A stretch of DNA of 10,396 nucleotides, taken from contig LSSN01005898.1 of assembly GCA_001970855.1 (NCBI GenBank), forward strand, positions 1 to 10,396. Direction: 5' to 3'. Of this stretch, positions 1-8,589 are shown one piece after another. Under the pieces are notes generated by a model. It searched no databases. It saw nothing but the letters and a program-made list of their open reading frames with translations, and was not told the origin of the DNA. Positions within the stretch are counted from its first letter, which is position 1. Each line of letters begins with the position of its first letter. The position numbers and the translations under genes were made by a program. Origin of the DNA: Smittium culicis (Eukaryota; Kickxellomycota; Harpellomycetes; Harpellales; Legeriomycetaceae).

Positions 1-4
1 CTAA

Positions 5-154
5 ACGGCTGAGTTCCGTAATGCTGTCGAACGCTGGACTTCTACATAAATAATGCCTCAAACTGTGCTAAACGAATATGTCCCTCCTTCAATGCTGAAA
101 AAATACTGTGATTTATTAGCTCTGAAACTTGAATAGGCTAAATACCGAAAATAA
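5..154 (+). pseudogene. C-terminal end of the recombinase-like gene, copy 1, running off the left edge
   Basis: The + strand frame reads TAEFRNAVERWTST, stop (TAA 47-49), IMPQTVLNEYVPPSMLKKY, CDLLALKLE, stop (TAG 134-136), AKYRK, TAA (152-154). TAG at 134-136 replaces a TTG Leu codon of the other copy. The pattern resembles the end of DIRS-type tyrosine recombinases: an Arg-II region (R.AV..W), a short helix (MP...L) and the nucleophile Tyr before Pro (EYVPP, Tyr codon 77-79). The remainder of the element should lie to the left of the window. Two stops make it a pseudogene. The identity of the protein is inferred; homology to 4397-4530 is directly visible. Confidence 0.6.
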
Positions 155-171
155 TTAAAATTTAAAAATAT
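95..171 (+). repeat. Dispersed repeat, copy 1 (inverted with respect to 4380-4456)
   Basis: This holds the last 20 codons of the recombinase-like frame plus 17 bases after its stop. By hand alignment, 69 of 77 bases match the reverse complement of 4380-4456 without gaps. Weaker similarity goes on to about 215 on the 3' side (ATATTTTTTAAATAG and neighbours) and back towards base 1. Confidence 0.85.
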
Positions 172-304
172 TATAAAATGTGATATTTTTTAAATAGATT
201 CCAGTCATATGTATTCAAAATTATCGTATTTACAATAAAATTAAATTATTATATTTAATTCTGATTATTTATTAGGATTATTTTTACAAAAAAATATTAA
301 ATTG

Positions 305-319
305 ATATAAATTCTAGGC
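305..319 (+). repeat. 15-base direct repeat, left copy
   Basis: ATATAAATTCTAGGC occurs here and again at 492-506 in the same orientation. The right copy runs out of a TA microsatellite. The pair is 187 bases apart and encloses the G+C-rich patch. It may mark the edges of a small insertion or be chance in A+T-rich DNA. Confidence 0.7.
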
Positions 320-491
320 CCCTTGAACTAATTCCCAGTGGGTATGGAGCTACTAGAGCGGCGGAGAGGGGTCAGTTGAAAAATTATTTTACAAATATTT
401 TTTTAACTTTTTAAATATTTTTTTATAGTTTTTTGTATACTTTTAAATTATGTTTAATAAACTCTCTGAGATATAAAAAATTTATATATAT

Positions 492-506
492 ATATAAATT
501 CTAGGC
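492..506 (+). repeat. 15-base direct repeat, right copy
   Basis: Exact second copy of the sequence at 305-319. The preceding bases belong to the (TA)7 run at 483-496, so part of the match could be slippage-derived; the TTCTAGGC portion is not simple sequence. Confidence 0.7.
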
Positions 507-1020
507 TAGAAGAAAAAAATTTCAATTCCATTAAACATAAAATTTTGGTCTTATGTCCCGCCATGACTTATATATTAATATAATATTTTTAAAAATCAAA
601 TATTTATAATAAAATCATTCCACTTATTTAAAATGCAAATATTTATAACAATCTCTATTTCGTATATATATAATTAGCTTATCAACTATATTTCAACATT
701 TTTTATATTATACTATTATATAACTTTATACTATTAATATCAAATTAATAATTTATGAGTATCATTTAATAAAATTTAACTGATATTTTGAGTTTTTTTT
801 TTTGCAAGTTTTTTTCATCACTTACGTCAAATAGTTTATATAAATAACACTTTGCACTTTTATACTAGATAGCAGATTAGTTCTTCAAAAAAAAAAAGCT
901 ATAACCATAATTTTTCTCATAAATTATTATTTATCGCGTTTAAAATGTATTAAAAAACAGATTAGATTGTATAAAATATTTGATTCATAATTTTGAGATT
1001 AATTAACTCTAATAAACGAC

Positions 1021-1130
1021 AAAATAGAAGGCTAAATTCGCTTAAAATTTTGATAAAGTATTTACATAGCCAATTTTTATAGATTAATGTTCCCCTCCCC
1101 TCATAATCGATTCTGAGTCTTAGGTATAAT
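1021..1130 (+). pseudogene. Doubtful + strand fragment resembling the recombinase relics
   Basis: A + strand frame reads RQNRRLNSLKILIKYLHSQF, stop, INVPLPS. It runs into a C-rich patch (1091-1102) like the Pro-codon patches of the - strand relics at 5128-5143, 6314-6325 and 6750-6767. The orientation would match copy 1 at the left edge. The evidence is one short motif plus a composition patch, so it may be coincidence. Confidence 0.2.
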
Positions 1131-4100
1131 TGATACAGCTACTTATTAAACTTATTATTATGAATTAGTTTTTATTTTTCATTAACTAAATTTTTTGACT
1201 TCTATTGACTAATGAGATAATTATTTTTACATTAAATATAGATTATTCTTAATAAAAGAGTAACTTTAATTATTAAGAATTCAATTTGCTAATAAAAATA
1301 AGGATACGCTATTAGTTTTATCGATATTAATTCAATGATTTTTCTAAAAATGCTAAAAATTAAAATTAAAGGCGATAAGAGGGAAATTTTTTATAGTAAA
1401 AATCCTTCTCATTGAAATAATCTCCTATTATAAGTAAAATTGTAGAACTAGATGATAGATTTCCTTTCTTGTCGTATTCTATATTTTTGATTTCTTCTAC
1501 TTTCTGAAAACAATCTTTTTTATAAATTTTTATTAATAAAAGAAATCGATGAAAATTTTTATAAGAAACCAAATTAAATTCGCTAAATACTAAATCCAAA
1601 AGGTTTTCACTAATTCTAAAAAAAATTATAAATAAAGATTAAATCAAAAATGAAATTATTAATTATAAAGAAATTTATTAGCTATAAGATAAAAATTAAG
1701 AAATATTAAATCAAAAAGTAGTCGCAAAAAATATAAGACCAAATTATTTTTATAATTAAGATTATTTAAAAGACAATCTTTTTAAGCCAACTATAAAAAA
1801 AATTAAGAACAAAAAAACCTCAATAAAATAAAAAAAACAACTATAAAAGCAACGGCCAAAGTTTCAACGGATGAACATAAAAACATATTTATTTGAGAAA
1901 AAAAAAACACAAGACTAAACAGAAGAATTTAGTTTTTTCTCAAATATTAAATTTAGTTTTTGGTCAAATTATAAAACATTTATAAAACATTTATAAAATC
2001 TTAATATTTTTTATCGCCCTTATTAAATAAAAAACTAAAACTAAAAAAAAAATATATAAAATAAAAAAAAAACAAATATACAAGTATACAACCTGTGTTC
2101 CTCAAATTTTCTCTATATTTAGTCTTTTTTTACAATAATTATATCTTTAACTAAAAATACCCAAGAAATTAAATAATTCAAATAACAAAAATAAATGATG
2201 AAATCAACTCATAAAAATTTGATACTTCGATGGATTTTGCGATGAAAATAGAATCTTATGCATATATTTCAAGAAATTATTATATTTTTTTTAGAATTTT
2301 TTCGTTTACATGTATTTATTTCAGTAAGATTTTCATATTATCATTAAAAAATTCAATATTATTTCATAACCTTATATTTTATGCTTCAATGGATATATTT
2401 CATACTTTTTTATCAATTCAGAGGACTTTATTTTATGAAATTTTAATTTTTTTTGCTTCTATTTGTATGTAGTAATATTTAATATATAAAATTTTTTGAT
2501 GTCTCACAGAATAATCGTTTTTTGAAATAAATTGATATTAAGAGTAGAATTCTTAATAAATAAAAAGAATTTTCAAAATTTTGAGTTTTAGTTTGGGCCA
2601 CAGGAACTCGAGAAAAAAGTACGATTATTACAATAGGTACCCATTGTTCTTATTACCAATCTCATATAAATATAAATACGCGAAGTTTTTTGGATTTTTA
2701 GAGGGTTTTATATACATTTTGTAATACTTCTTTTAATTTTCATACTTATTTATATTTATCAGAAGCTTATTGAGTTTATTAATTTTTTTTACATATAATG
2801 TTCTATTAATAAATTAATAAACGATCAAAATTGGTATTATATATATATTTTCAGTTTAATTTTGTTTTTTAACTGTTTTTTACTATCATTTTGTTGTATT
2901 AATTATAAAAGTGAGAGTAAAATAAAAATAAATGTAAAAGAAAAAAATTTGATTATATGAAAGAATTTTTTTTATTTATTAGCAAAGATATAAGCCAAAT
3001 TCTAGAAAAAAATGATGTGTGTTGACGAATATATAATAAATATTTAAATTTATTGCTTTGATCTTACATTTCTAATGTTTTCGGACGACCATATATTTAT
3101 ATACAATAACATGTAGTTTAATATAATTATAATTAGCAATTTGAATAGTGAAATTCATTTTTTTTTGATTTCTCTATTTCTTTTTATTTTCTTATTTTTA
3201 TTTGCTAATTTAGTTTTTTTAATTAAAATTTTAATGATTGCATTTGATGTTTTTATATTTGAATTATTGAAAAAATTAAAAAATGTAAATAGTTATGTGT
3301 TATTTTTTGTTTTTAATTTAATGGATTAGAATTTTTTTCGTATTGTCACGTTATATATTTATATTTTAGTATTGAATTAAATAATATTTTAAAGCTAATT
3401 TTGATAATTTGAATAACAAAATTGCATTTTAAATACACTGTGGATGATTTATTATCGGTTCAGTAGATATAAATTATAATTAGCATGAAATATAGGTAAT
3501 TATCTTTATTTTTAGAAAGATAACTAAAAGAATTTACGTCTATAATTCAGCAGTAATACAGAAATCAAGGCTTATCAAAGGAAAAAAAAAGGCAACAATT
3601 GTATTTAAGAAATATGATTAACATAACAATTATCTAAATTCTAACCTCTTTCTTAGTATTATTATGTCGATTAATTTTTTATTTCTGGATTTTATTATAA
3701 TAATGAATGTGTTATATTCTATGCTGTACTTGTAAGCAAATTAATATCTTCGTCAATTGCATTTGATCTTTTGTTCATTTGATAATAGTATTTTCATCAA
3801 TAGTTATCAATTTTTTGTTTATTTTAGTATAGTTTTTATTTGCCCCTTGTAATTTAATTTTTTCATTCCATAAAAAAATAACACTTTGAAAATCAATTTC
3901 ATTTATTTGAAATGATAATAATAATTCACTAAACTCGAACTAAGATATTAATTGGAATATTTTAGTAATCAGTAATTGAGTTCAGATAAATTTTGAATTT
4001 CGCTTCAGAATATGAAAGAGCTGTAAATTGAAATAATTTATAGCGAAAAAATTCTAATATTTCCATTGTTTTATATGGTGCTTTCAGTATACTTCAGCCT

Positions 4101-4339
4101 AGACTTAGCATAATGATTCAGCTATTTAGCCTTTGATTTGAAACATCTATGATTTCAAAAAATTATTAAAAAAAAAGCTAAATAAGATGTAATGTACCGG
4201 AAAAAGTAGCATCTACTATAAAATGTTTTGTATTCATTGAGAGAAAGTCAAATATATATCTAATAAACTAAAAAATTGGGTAAAAATCGATTGAAAATAT
4301 TTCTAACTTTACAATAAAGAACGAAAAATACTCGTTGGC
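1131..4339. other. Long A+T-rich spacer without a recognisable gene
   Basis: About 3.2 kb of low-complexity A+T with many homopolymer runs. The longest frames (for example 2230-2472 on +, 80 codons rich in Phe, Ile and Tyr) are no longer than chance predicts at this base composition and have no recognisable motif. A small patch of higher G+C at about 2590-2630 could be another worn relic, but nothing in it can be named. Confidence 0.65.
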
Positions 4340-4379
4340 CATTTATGAATCAAAATATTAAACAATTTCACATGTTATT

Positions 4380-4456
4380 ATATTTTTAAATTTTAATTAT
4401 TTGCGGTATTTAGCCAATTCGGGTTTCCGTGCTAGTAAATCACAGTATGTTTTCAG
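4380..4456 (-). repeat. Dispersed repeat, copy A (inverted with respect to 95-171)
   Basis: Reverse-complement partner of 95-171. The 17 bases after the shared TAA are identical in both copies, and similarity extends to about 4340 with small differences. The copied unit therefore included a 3' untranslated part, as expected of a transposed element rather than a protein motif arising twice. Confidence 0.85.
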
Positions 4457-4530
4457 TATGGATTTTATTTTCTTTTAAAAATCACCTTGAATTTGAGAAG
4501 TATTTTGCATACTCATTAATTACTGTAGTA
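4397..4530 (-). pseudogene. C-terminal end of the recombinase-like gene, copy A
   Basis: On the - strand the last codons read ILKTYCDLLARKPELAKYRK, ending at TAA 4397-4399. They match the end of the copy at 50-154 on the + strand. Upstream, homology continues patchily to about 4530 (TTTGAG...TATTT...) but the frame is broken by TAA and insertions. Between 4531 and 4773 the - strand has only scattered protein-like fragments, so the box with the second catalytic Arg cannot be identified in this copy. Confidence 0.6.
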
Positions 4531-4773
4531 TCTCTTAAATCATTTAAATCAAAACTTTATTGACCTTTTAAAATAATGATAAAAAAGATGTTTTTTAAAA
4601 TAATAGAAATGCTAATATTTATATAGTTTTCTTTAACTATAGGATTCCTTAGTTATTATAAAGTATAAGTTACTTTATGTCTAAGTTTTAGATTGACTTA
4701 ATACAGCATATATTAAACTGCTGTTAATAAATATAAAATAATATAACTAAATTATTTCACATATAAAGTATTA

Positions 4774-5094
4774 ATATATTAAATATTGTTGTAAAATATA
4801 CAACAATTACTGCAGGTTGTCGATTCCATTTAATATTTTATATTGCCTCGTTTTATATCTCTTTGATTTGAATTTTCATGTTCATTTAGGCAGTTAGTAA
4901 TCCCATCAGTTTTCCATCGACCGATATCTAAATCTAGTGAGTTGATGAATTATATTAAGTATTAATTCTACATTGTTACTTTTTAAAAAATTATTTATTT
5001 GATTCAATTTTTTATTTGTCATTGGGGGCGTATATTTAATATGATGAAATATATTATTGACAATGTTTGCACAATTTTGGGAAATTATAAACAT
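4774..5094 (-). pseudogene. Tyrosine-recombinase catalytic-domain relic, copy A
   Basis: A single - strand frame, open for 62 codons (5094-4909) and then carrying stops. In order it shows YTPPMTNKKLNQINNFLKS, resembling the PP.....WDL..VL.FL linker and first catalytic helix. Next is LTRFRYRSMEN.WDY (about 4897-4941), resembling the Arg-I box T(G).R..E....W.D. Then KSKRYKTRQYKILNG with IDNL (about 4813-4866), resembling the beta-hairpin Lys block followed by the ...L.PV..L..Y segment. If so, the catalytic Arg candidate is one of the Arg in RFRYR. The Gly usually found in this box is replaced. A TAA directly precedes the apparent first ATG, so that ATG is unlikely to be the original start. Confidence 0.5.
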
Positions 5095-5108
5095 TTAAAA
5101 ATACTCTA

Positions 5109-5321
5109 GCGAGATGGAAAGTTGATTGGGGCAGGAGGAGTGGTATAAATATCAAATAATGGCATTTCGTAAAGATCTGCTAAATCTTTTCGAAAATTCA
5201 GCTAGTTTTCCAAATTAATATTCAAAAGATGATCAATAGTTTTTAGGAAAATAAAAGGCAAATATACCAATACCATAATTTCAACGTAAATAGTTTCACA
5301 CCCGTAGTATTTATATAACAA
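5109..5321 (-). pseudogene. Recombinase-like N-terminal segment, copy A
   Basis: A - strand frame of 71 codons with a single internal stop (TAG, 5202-5204), closed by TAG at 5106-5108. It contains YGCETIYVEIMVLVYLPF, FLKTIDHLLNINLEN, FRKDLADLYEMPLFDI and YTTPPAPINFPSR. The G-rich patch seen on the + strand at 5128-5143 is the complement of the TTPPAPI codons. It precedes the next segment (4774-5094) in order, one frameshift away, and I read both as one decayed gene. Confidence 0.5.
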
Positions 5322-6079
5322 TTATTATTATTACTTTTCTAAAATGACATTTATAAATGTTTCGCAACAATTATATTGATTTTTTTTTTGAAAACTTTTA
5401 AGATACAAAAATATCGGAAAAGAGAAATAGTAGCATGCTTTAATGGCTTATTTATTTAATAATTTTACATTTAAAATATTTTTTAATTGATAAAGCGTAA
5501 CAAGGTTTTGAGTTATCAAACTGATTTTATAAGACTGAAATTATTATTGATTTTTTTTAATAAATATAAAGCTTATTTAAACATGATTAAATGATAGCTT
5601 AATTGAGTTTATAGGTTTATTTTAGAATCATTTTTTTTTTCTTTTATGAGGTTTATTTTAATTTTTGAATAAAATTTTATTTCATTTCATTCGACAAAGA
5701 ATCATAACTCATACAATTCAGAAATAGAGTATAATAAAATAATCCATTATGTATGTGTTACGCCTAAATCTTAGTATAATATTTATAATTTAATAGGAAC
5801 GTTAGACAATAAACAATTTTAAAATTTATAATAATTAATGCAAAATCTTGATTTTACTAATATAAGCACGCTTAGAATTAATGATTATTATTATTTAGTA
5901 CATTTGATAAATATAGACAAGCTATTGCTAGGTTTAAATTAGATTTTGCTTATAATTTCAGGAGTTCTCAGTTCAATTATACCAACTTTTGATCTCTCGA
6001 TGCAAAAAAAAAAGCAATTAGGCGAATAATAAAAAAATTAAAGCGTCAATTATGCGGTCTAGGATTCTATTAGTTAAAA
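5322..6079. other. A+T-rich spacer between relic copies
   Basis: No gene was recognised. It includes a perfect 14-base palindrome, ACATTTATAAATGT, at 5347-5360. Short - strand stretches near 5400-5450 (LKHATISLFRYF) look faintly protein-like and may be the worn 5' side of relic copy A, but no domain can be assigned. Confidence 0.6.
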
Positions 6080-6110
6080 GCGGGTATTTTAAAGTGTATC
6101 CGAGTATGTT
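6080..6110 (-). pseudogene. Possible third copy of the recombinase C-terminal end
   Basis: The - strand reads AAACATACTCGGATACACTT here, against AAACATACTGTGATTTACTA in the copy ending at 4397. Both encode a TY(C/S)D-L start of the conserved tail. It lies about 660 bases from the Pro-rich block of the 6740-6990 remains, close to the roughly 690 bases in the 4397-5321 relic, which suggests the two belong together. The match is short and the remaining tail is not recognisable. Confidence 0.3.
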
Positions 6111-6285
6111 TGGTGAATGCGATTTGAGTATATTATTTAAAAAAACAGCAATTTTTTTTATTGAAAATACTAATTATAAGACATTATTTATTTGTTATTG
6201 ATTTTTAAGTAAGGTAGTATTTTAATAAGTCTTATAGTTATTATTTATCTATACAAAAACTCGATGGCTATGATACAACAAAAAT

Positions 6286-6530
6286 TTATTAACTATTGAA
6301 GGAATAATGATATGGGGGGAGGAGGTTTGATATAATTTTTATTTGTGCTTCAGTTAAATCCTTATTTCTAAATCCAAAAATTATTATTTGATAGATATTA
6401 AGAAACACATTTTGGATAACTAAAACGCGATTTGATTATTTTTGAATTTTGCAAGTCCTATTTCCAGAGTTTTATTAAATGTGGATCAATAAACCGCCAG
6501 AATATTCTTAGATAGGAGCAAGTAAAATTC
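6286..6530 (-). pseudogene. Partial copy of the tyrosine-recombinase N-terminal domain
   Basis: On the - strand, FYLLLSKNILAVY (from 6527), then after a TGA STFNKTLEIGLAKF and KNNQIAF, then after a TAG LSKMCFLISIK. Past a frameshift come RNKDLTEAQIKIISNLL and PPYHYSFNS, ending in TAA TAA at 6286-6291. The pattern S.(N/T)....Y.S..N.F..W......P......V..FL, followed by a ...I...H turn, is typical of the core-binding N-terminal domain of tyrosine recombinases. It duplicates the content of 6740-6990, so it is either a separate insertion or an internal duplication. Shared short strings with that copy (TTAATAAAACT; AAAAATTATATC before a CCTCC patch) support homology. Confidence 0.4.
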
Positions 6531-6739
6531 TATAAATAAAACATACTTATTTGAATTATACTATGGGGAAAATGGTTTCTGGGAAACATAAATTAGTTTT
6601 TTAATTACACAATTTACTAGATACCATTTTTTTTAAATTTCATCTTGAAGTTTTTGCATATTAAATCAAGCGATGTAGTTTGAAGCCTAGTTTAAATAAT
6701 TAGTTTATAAATTTTCTAAGAATAGAATAAGAGCTTTTG

Positions 6740-6990
6740 GAGATCAGATGGGGATGGTGGAGGGAGGATATAATTTTTTTATAGTAAATTTTTTTTCAAA
6801 ATTATTTGTTCTAAGCAATTTTTAGACAGTTTAAGGGAATTATGAATGCAAGTGCGAGAATCTTAGGAGCGTTTTAGGCACAAATTGAAGCAAAAGAGTG
6901 GGTATTAGCAGTTTTATTAACGTATAAAGATTTTTTGTACCCTATATTGAAACTGCGAGCCATACTCAGCTATCCTATAGGCTAGGAGAT
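6740..6990 (-). pseudogene. Recombinase-like N-terminal remains downstream of the RT-RNase H relic
   Basis: This continues in the same frame as the open stretch ending at 7051, with several stops. After ATG near 6963 come RSFNIGYKKSLYVNKT, NTHSFASICA and, after TAA, APKILALAFIIPLNCLKIA. Then the frame shifts and KKLYPPSTIPI appears at about 6755-6787. The block KILALAFIIPLN followed by a Pro-rich turn lines up with EIMVLVYLPFIF then YTTPPAPI in the relic at 5109-5321, and with SKMCFLISI then LLPPYHYS at 6286-6530. I infer three decayed copies of one protein region, probably the helical N-terminal domain of a tyrosine recombinase. Alignments were made by eye. Confidence 0.4.
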
Positions 6991-7050
6991 CAATTATTGT
7001 AGTTTAATATGGAAATGTAACTCATTTTATATTATAACTAAATTGATAGT

Positions 7051-7500
7051 TTATGATAATAAAGTTCCTATCACAGAGTATAAAAAAACAAAAAATCGAT
7101 TGGCGTATATCCAGAGATAGAGAGTAGAGTTATTGGATAGATGAGAACAAGCGAGTATGAGTCTGATTGGATATAATGTGGCGATCAGAAAAATGATCAG
7201 CGGTAAGAATAGAGATGATTGGGTATAAGAGGGGATTGTGATGGGGAGAAGCAGTTGGTGGGAGAAAAGAGAGAAGCCTGTAAGCCAAATAGTGATATAA
7301 TTTTCGTAGCTGCCAGTAAGCTGCAAAAGGCGCATACTAACACAATGTCCTGCTGTAAGAGCACATAAAGTAGCAGTCATCAAGCAGCATAGTTCCAGTT
7401 CAAAAAGAGAAGTGTATTTGTTCATTCGACTATGAAGACAGCTTGAATTATTAGAGATAGTTTCTCGTAGGAAGGCAGAGAAAACCCGCGTATAGTTCAT
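7051..7500 (-). pseudogene. 149-codon open stretch after the RNase H-like remains, part of the same relic
   Basis: This - strand frame runs from ATG at 7498-7500 to TAA at 7051-7053 and is shifted relative to the RNase H-like frame. It is the longest uninterrupted frame outside the eIF4E2-like gene. The product is rich in Leu, Ser, Thr and Phe, with hydrophobic stretches (LFLPLIIFLIATLYP, FFVFLYSVIGTLL) that could pass for membrane segments. Its position just after the RNase H-like end, and LLPITIPSYTQSSLFLPL, which recalls the P.W.S..W.PL segment following RNase H in DIRS-type proteins, make a relic more likely. The frame continues with stops to about 6812 into the recombinase-like remains. 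It could also be a small lineage-specific membrane protein. The purine bias of the + strand makes - strand stops scarce, which partly explains its length. Confidence 0.35.
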
Positions 7501-8509
7501 ATAAGGAAACAAAGAGCCAGTTTAATGTGAGCTTTAATAGCTATAGCCAAGCAATATAGAAGTAGAGGGCAGGAGTCTATATATAGCATAGTGTCGTTTA
7601 GTGATCCAAGGCCTATAAGGGCTAACGTTAAATAACGCTTGAATTTTTTTTTGTATCCAAGTTAGTTACGCTGATTAGCGCAAGCAGAGATTAATATTAA
7701 TGGTCATTTTTGCGCTCATTTACATGCACAGTAATATAGACTCAGGATCAAGTCACTAAACATTTTATGCACTAATTATCCCAATAGCATTTATGGGTAT
7801 CGGAAACCAATTCATACTATTTTGGGTATGTCCTACAACCCGAGAATAATGACTTTTTTTTTAGCTGTAAGAGCTACACATACAATCAAGAATATAGGAT
7901 GAGATCATTTACAGCTAGATCATGCAAGTTAAGTGCCTATTTTTAGTACACAGCGGGTTTATAAATATTGAGAGCTCAGTTCATGCATCGTTTTCACGGT
8001 ACTTTATAAAATAGAGCAACTGTAGTGGAACCAAGGTACCTCAATGAAAGGCCAATAAGCTGGGAATCGAGAAAATGTGTCATTAATACATACTTATTGC
8101 ATTATAAACGCACTCACAATTACTCTTAAAAGGTTGAAGGCTGATTATATTTATAGCATTATCATAATTTAAACAGTAGTCTTGCTGAAGAAAGAAGAAA
8201 AGGTAACCATAGCTAGAATAAAAAAGTGAATAGCCTTTATATTAAAGGTAGAAGTATAGTAGTAGAAGCTAGTTTAAGGTACAGATTCGTAGCATTAATA
8301 GATAAAAAAAGGTTAATGCAAGGTGGATGGTCGCATGAAATATATGTACACATATTCAAAGCAGAAACAGGTTAAGCGAAGTATTTATTTCCATTTAATA
8401 AAAAAATATCGAGTGCAATACTTTGAAGGGAAGGGTTCAGTTTATGCCAAACATCAGTATTTTTTATTTCAGTGTAGAATTGCAAGTCCCTTAAAAGTTT
8501 AAAGTATAA
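7454..8509 (-). pseudogene. Decayed reverse transcriptase-RNase H region of a DIRS-like retroelement
   Basis: Read 8509 to 7454 on the - strand in one frame, with about 27 in-frame stops. 8509-8375 is an open 45-codon stretch containing DVWHKLNPSLQSIALDIF and NGNKYF, resembling RT motif A (D..H..I.PS...) and the F...NG..Y block after it. About 650 bases on comes ALNLHDLAVNDLILYS, like the LS..A..DL.WW segment before RNase H in DIRS-type proteins. Then YELVSDTHKCYWDN (7816-7775; compare TDAS..GWG), NERKNDH..SLLAL (7720-7676; compare E...HIN..ELLA), and LPTRNYL ending at 7454 (compare P...N..AD.LSR). Order and spacing fit RT then RNase H. I could not find a YxDD box. Stop density is no lower than chance, so the call rests on motif order. 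The region is purine-rich on the + strand and higher in G+C than its surroundings. Confidence 0.5.
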
Positions 8510-8566
8510 TTAAAATAAGAAAAAAAAACAGCTATGATTTGACTTTTTTTTTCCAATTAAATGTTT

Positions 8567-8586
8567 CTAATTAATTAATTAATTAG
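8567..8586. repeat. 20-base perfect palindrome between the relic and the eIF4E2-like gene
   Basis: CTAATTAATTAATTAATTAG reads the same on both strands. It is flanked by a T run on the left (about 8533-8542) and an A run on the right (about 8596-8605), which extends the imperfect inverted symmetry to roughly 8531-8609. It lies where the G+C-richer relic ends. It could be low-complexity sequence, a hairpin near an old insertion edge, or part of a short inverted-repeat element. Confidence 0.6.
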
Positions 8587-8589
8587 TTT

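Larger units (their letters stand above)
155..1020. other. A+T-rich spacer without a recognisable gene
   Basis: Apart from the repeat tail to about 215, this stretch is low-complexity A+T with short homopolymers. It holds a (TA)7 run at 483-496, an exact 15-base direct repeat (305-319 and 492-506) and one G+C-rich patch at 318-376. No frame of convincing length or composition was found on either strand. Confidence 0.7.

Noticed and set aside
1..154. - strand frames of the left edge, which also look partly protein-like
   Set aside because: The + strand frame is supported by the second copy at 4397-4456, which shares its stop codon and shows synonymous differences; the - strand frames are not.
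1366..1599. 77-codon - strand frame, Lys/Phe/Ile-rich
   Set aside because: Length is expected by chance in A+T-rich DNA, with no motif, supporting neighbours or repeat relation.
2230..2472. 80-codon ATG frame on the + strand
   Set aside because: Length is within chance for this base composition; the Phe/Ile/Tyr-rich product has no motif and the surroundings look non-coding.
3141..3329. 62-codon + strand frame, Phe/Leu-rich
   Set aside because: It begins with TTG, not ATG, and the hydrophobic content simply reflects T-rich sequence.
6314..6336. G-rich patch followed by TATAAT, also seen at 5128-5151 and 6750-6774, first read as a repeated promoter or G-quadruplex unit
   Set aside because: On the - strand these patches are Pro-rich codons of the decayed recombinase-like frames, preceded by Tyr/Ile codons that create the TATAAT; a shared coding origin explains them better.
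7741..7760. GATCAAGTC resembling a tRNA B box
   Set aside because: The flanking bases cannot form a T stem and no A box or cloverleaf is present.
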